A stretch of 64,000 bases of DNA from Candidatus Villigracilis adiacens (GTDB lineage: Bacteria > Chloroflexota > Anaerolineae > Anaerolineales > Villigracilaceae): NCBI GenBank assembly GCA_016703605.1, contig JADJBU010000004.1:62001-126000 (forward strand), in the 5' to 3' direction. This document shows, piece after piece, positions 63,700-64,000 of this stretch. The notes beneath the pieces are model-generated. The model was given only the letters and a program-made list of their open reading frames with translations. It searched no databases and was not told the DNA's origin. The position numbers and the translations under genes were made by a program. Within the stretch, counting starts at the first letter, position 1. Every line of letters begins with the position of its first letter.

Positions 63700-64000
63700 A
63701 TGCCCACGCAGATCCGATCCCGGTTACCCCTTAGCTATATCAACGTTCGCAGGATCGTCGGCATCATGGCAATGTCTCTGCCGATCGTCATGTTCCTGGG
63801 GGAGGCAATTTTATTCCAGACAGGTTTACAACCCTCGATCAGCGCATACTACTACGCAGGTATGCGCTGGTTTTTCATTTTTACCCTCTGTTGTATCGGT
63901 CTATTCCTCTTCTTTTATCGAGGCTATGACGATATTGACAAATGGATGGCAAGGGTGGCGGGAGTCGCCGCGTTTCTTACCGCCATATTTCCCACTGAAC
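63700..64000 (+). CDS. Multi-pass membrane protein, DUF998-like (partial, runs off right edge)
   Basis: ATG at 63700 nine bases after GGAG. The first 100 residues are seen: INVRRIVGIMAMSLPIVMFL is the first helix, SISAYYYAGMRWFFIFTLCC leads to a second helix, LFLFFYRGYDDIDKWMARV is a loop with acidic residues, and a third helix begins near the edge. The SISAYYY and FYRGYDDIDKW motifs match a family of unknown function common in bacteria. No stop codon is within the window, so its C-terminus is unknown. Confidence 0.7.
   Translation, partial: MPTQIRSRLPLSYINVRRIVGIMAMSLPIVMFLGEAILFQTGLQPSISAYYYAGMRWFFIFTLCCIGLFLFFYRGYDDIDKWMARVAGVAAFLTAIFPTE

Overview
The window looks like a chromosomal segment of an Anaerolineae-type member of the Chloroflexota. 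This is an inference from gene content and style: many lipoproteins and secreted proteins with Thr/Pro-rich linkers, rpoC with a long N-terminal coiled-coil insertion, a DnaB/DnaD-like/DnaC-like primosome cluster, tandem SUOX-fold proteins and moderately high G+C. No phylogenetic marker could be searched here.

Layout. 1-4556: tungstate/molybdate uptake operon (permease cut by the left edge, WtpA-like binding lipoprotein, triple SUOX-fold lipoprotein) and an HTH-PBP regulator with a palindrome between regulator and operon. 4557-6857: MITE copy, then two cyclic-di-GMP-I riboswitches in tandem with an intrinsic terminator between them, ahead of a secreted LysM/cysteine-peptidase-like protein. 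6974-11116: three-gene glycosyltransferase operon. 11184-11627: tRNA-Glu followed by tandem copies of its own 3' half plus terminator. 11647-17040: lactate-utilisation genes (lutA, a methyltransferase, fused lutB-lutC), an SH3b lipoprotein and a second methyltransferase. 17175-25553: rpoC with its own strong promoter and no rpoB next to it, a zinc-ribbon protein and a class A penicillin-binding protein. 25696-30842: cysteine hydrolase, helicase loader (two fused ATPase domains, frameshifted), DnaD-like protein, dnaB and a bifunctional-nuclease-family protein. 31302-31915: tRNA-Pro followed by a second, independent array of tRNA 3' halves plus terminators. 31922-38426: membrane proteins, an ECF sigma/anti-sigma/cell-surface operon, YibE/F, aldehyde dehydrogenase, squalene/phytoene synthase. 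38784-44461: zinc-ribbon membrane protein, orphan sugar-type binding protein, M50 protease, selenocysteine tRNA, MFS exporter, nadD. 44515-54601: signalling block with GAF protein, tandem class III cyclase, two MinD-like ATPase modules, cyclic-nucleotide-binding protein, PrsW protease and a second ECF sigma/anti-sigma pair. 54655-64000: ligA, a frameshifted REP-associated transposase, an alpha-oxoamine synthase, an M50-CBS protease, a yybP-ykoY (Mn2+) riboswitch ahead of a DedA protein and a P-type ATPase, and a truncated membrane protein.

The strongest candidate for something undescribed is the pair of tRNA-anchored arrays (11184-11627 and 31302-31915). In both, a complete tRNA gene without encoded CCA is followed by tandem units of about 104 or 124 bp, each carrying the tRNA's 3' part and its intrinsic terminator, and both kinds of unit share a core CCATCGAGGnAC. 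The second strongest theme is a cyclic-nucleotide/MinD signalling neighbourhood. Mobile and repeat content is high: at least two families of short non-coding elements are scattered between genes, and palindromic repeats have expanded in frame inside lutBC.
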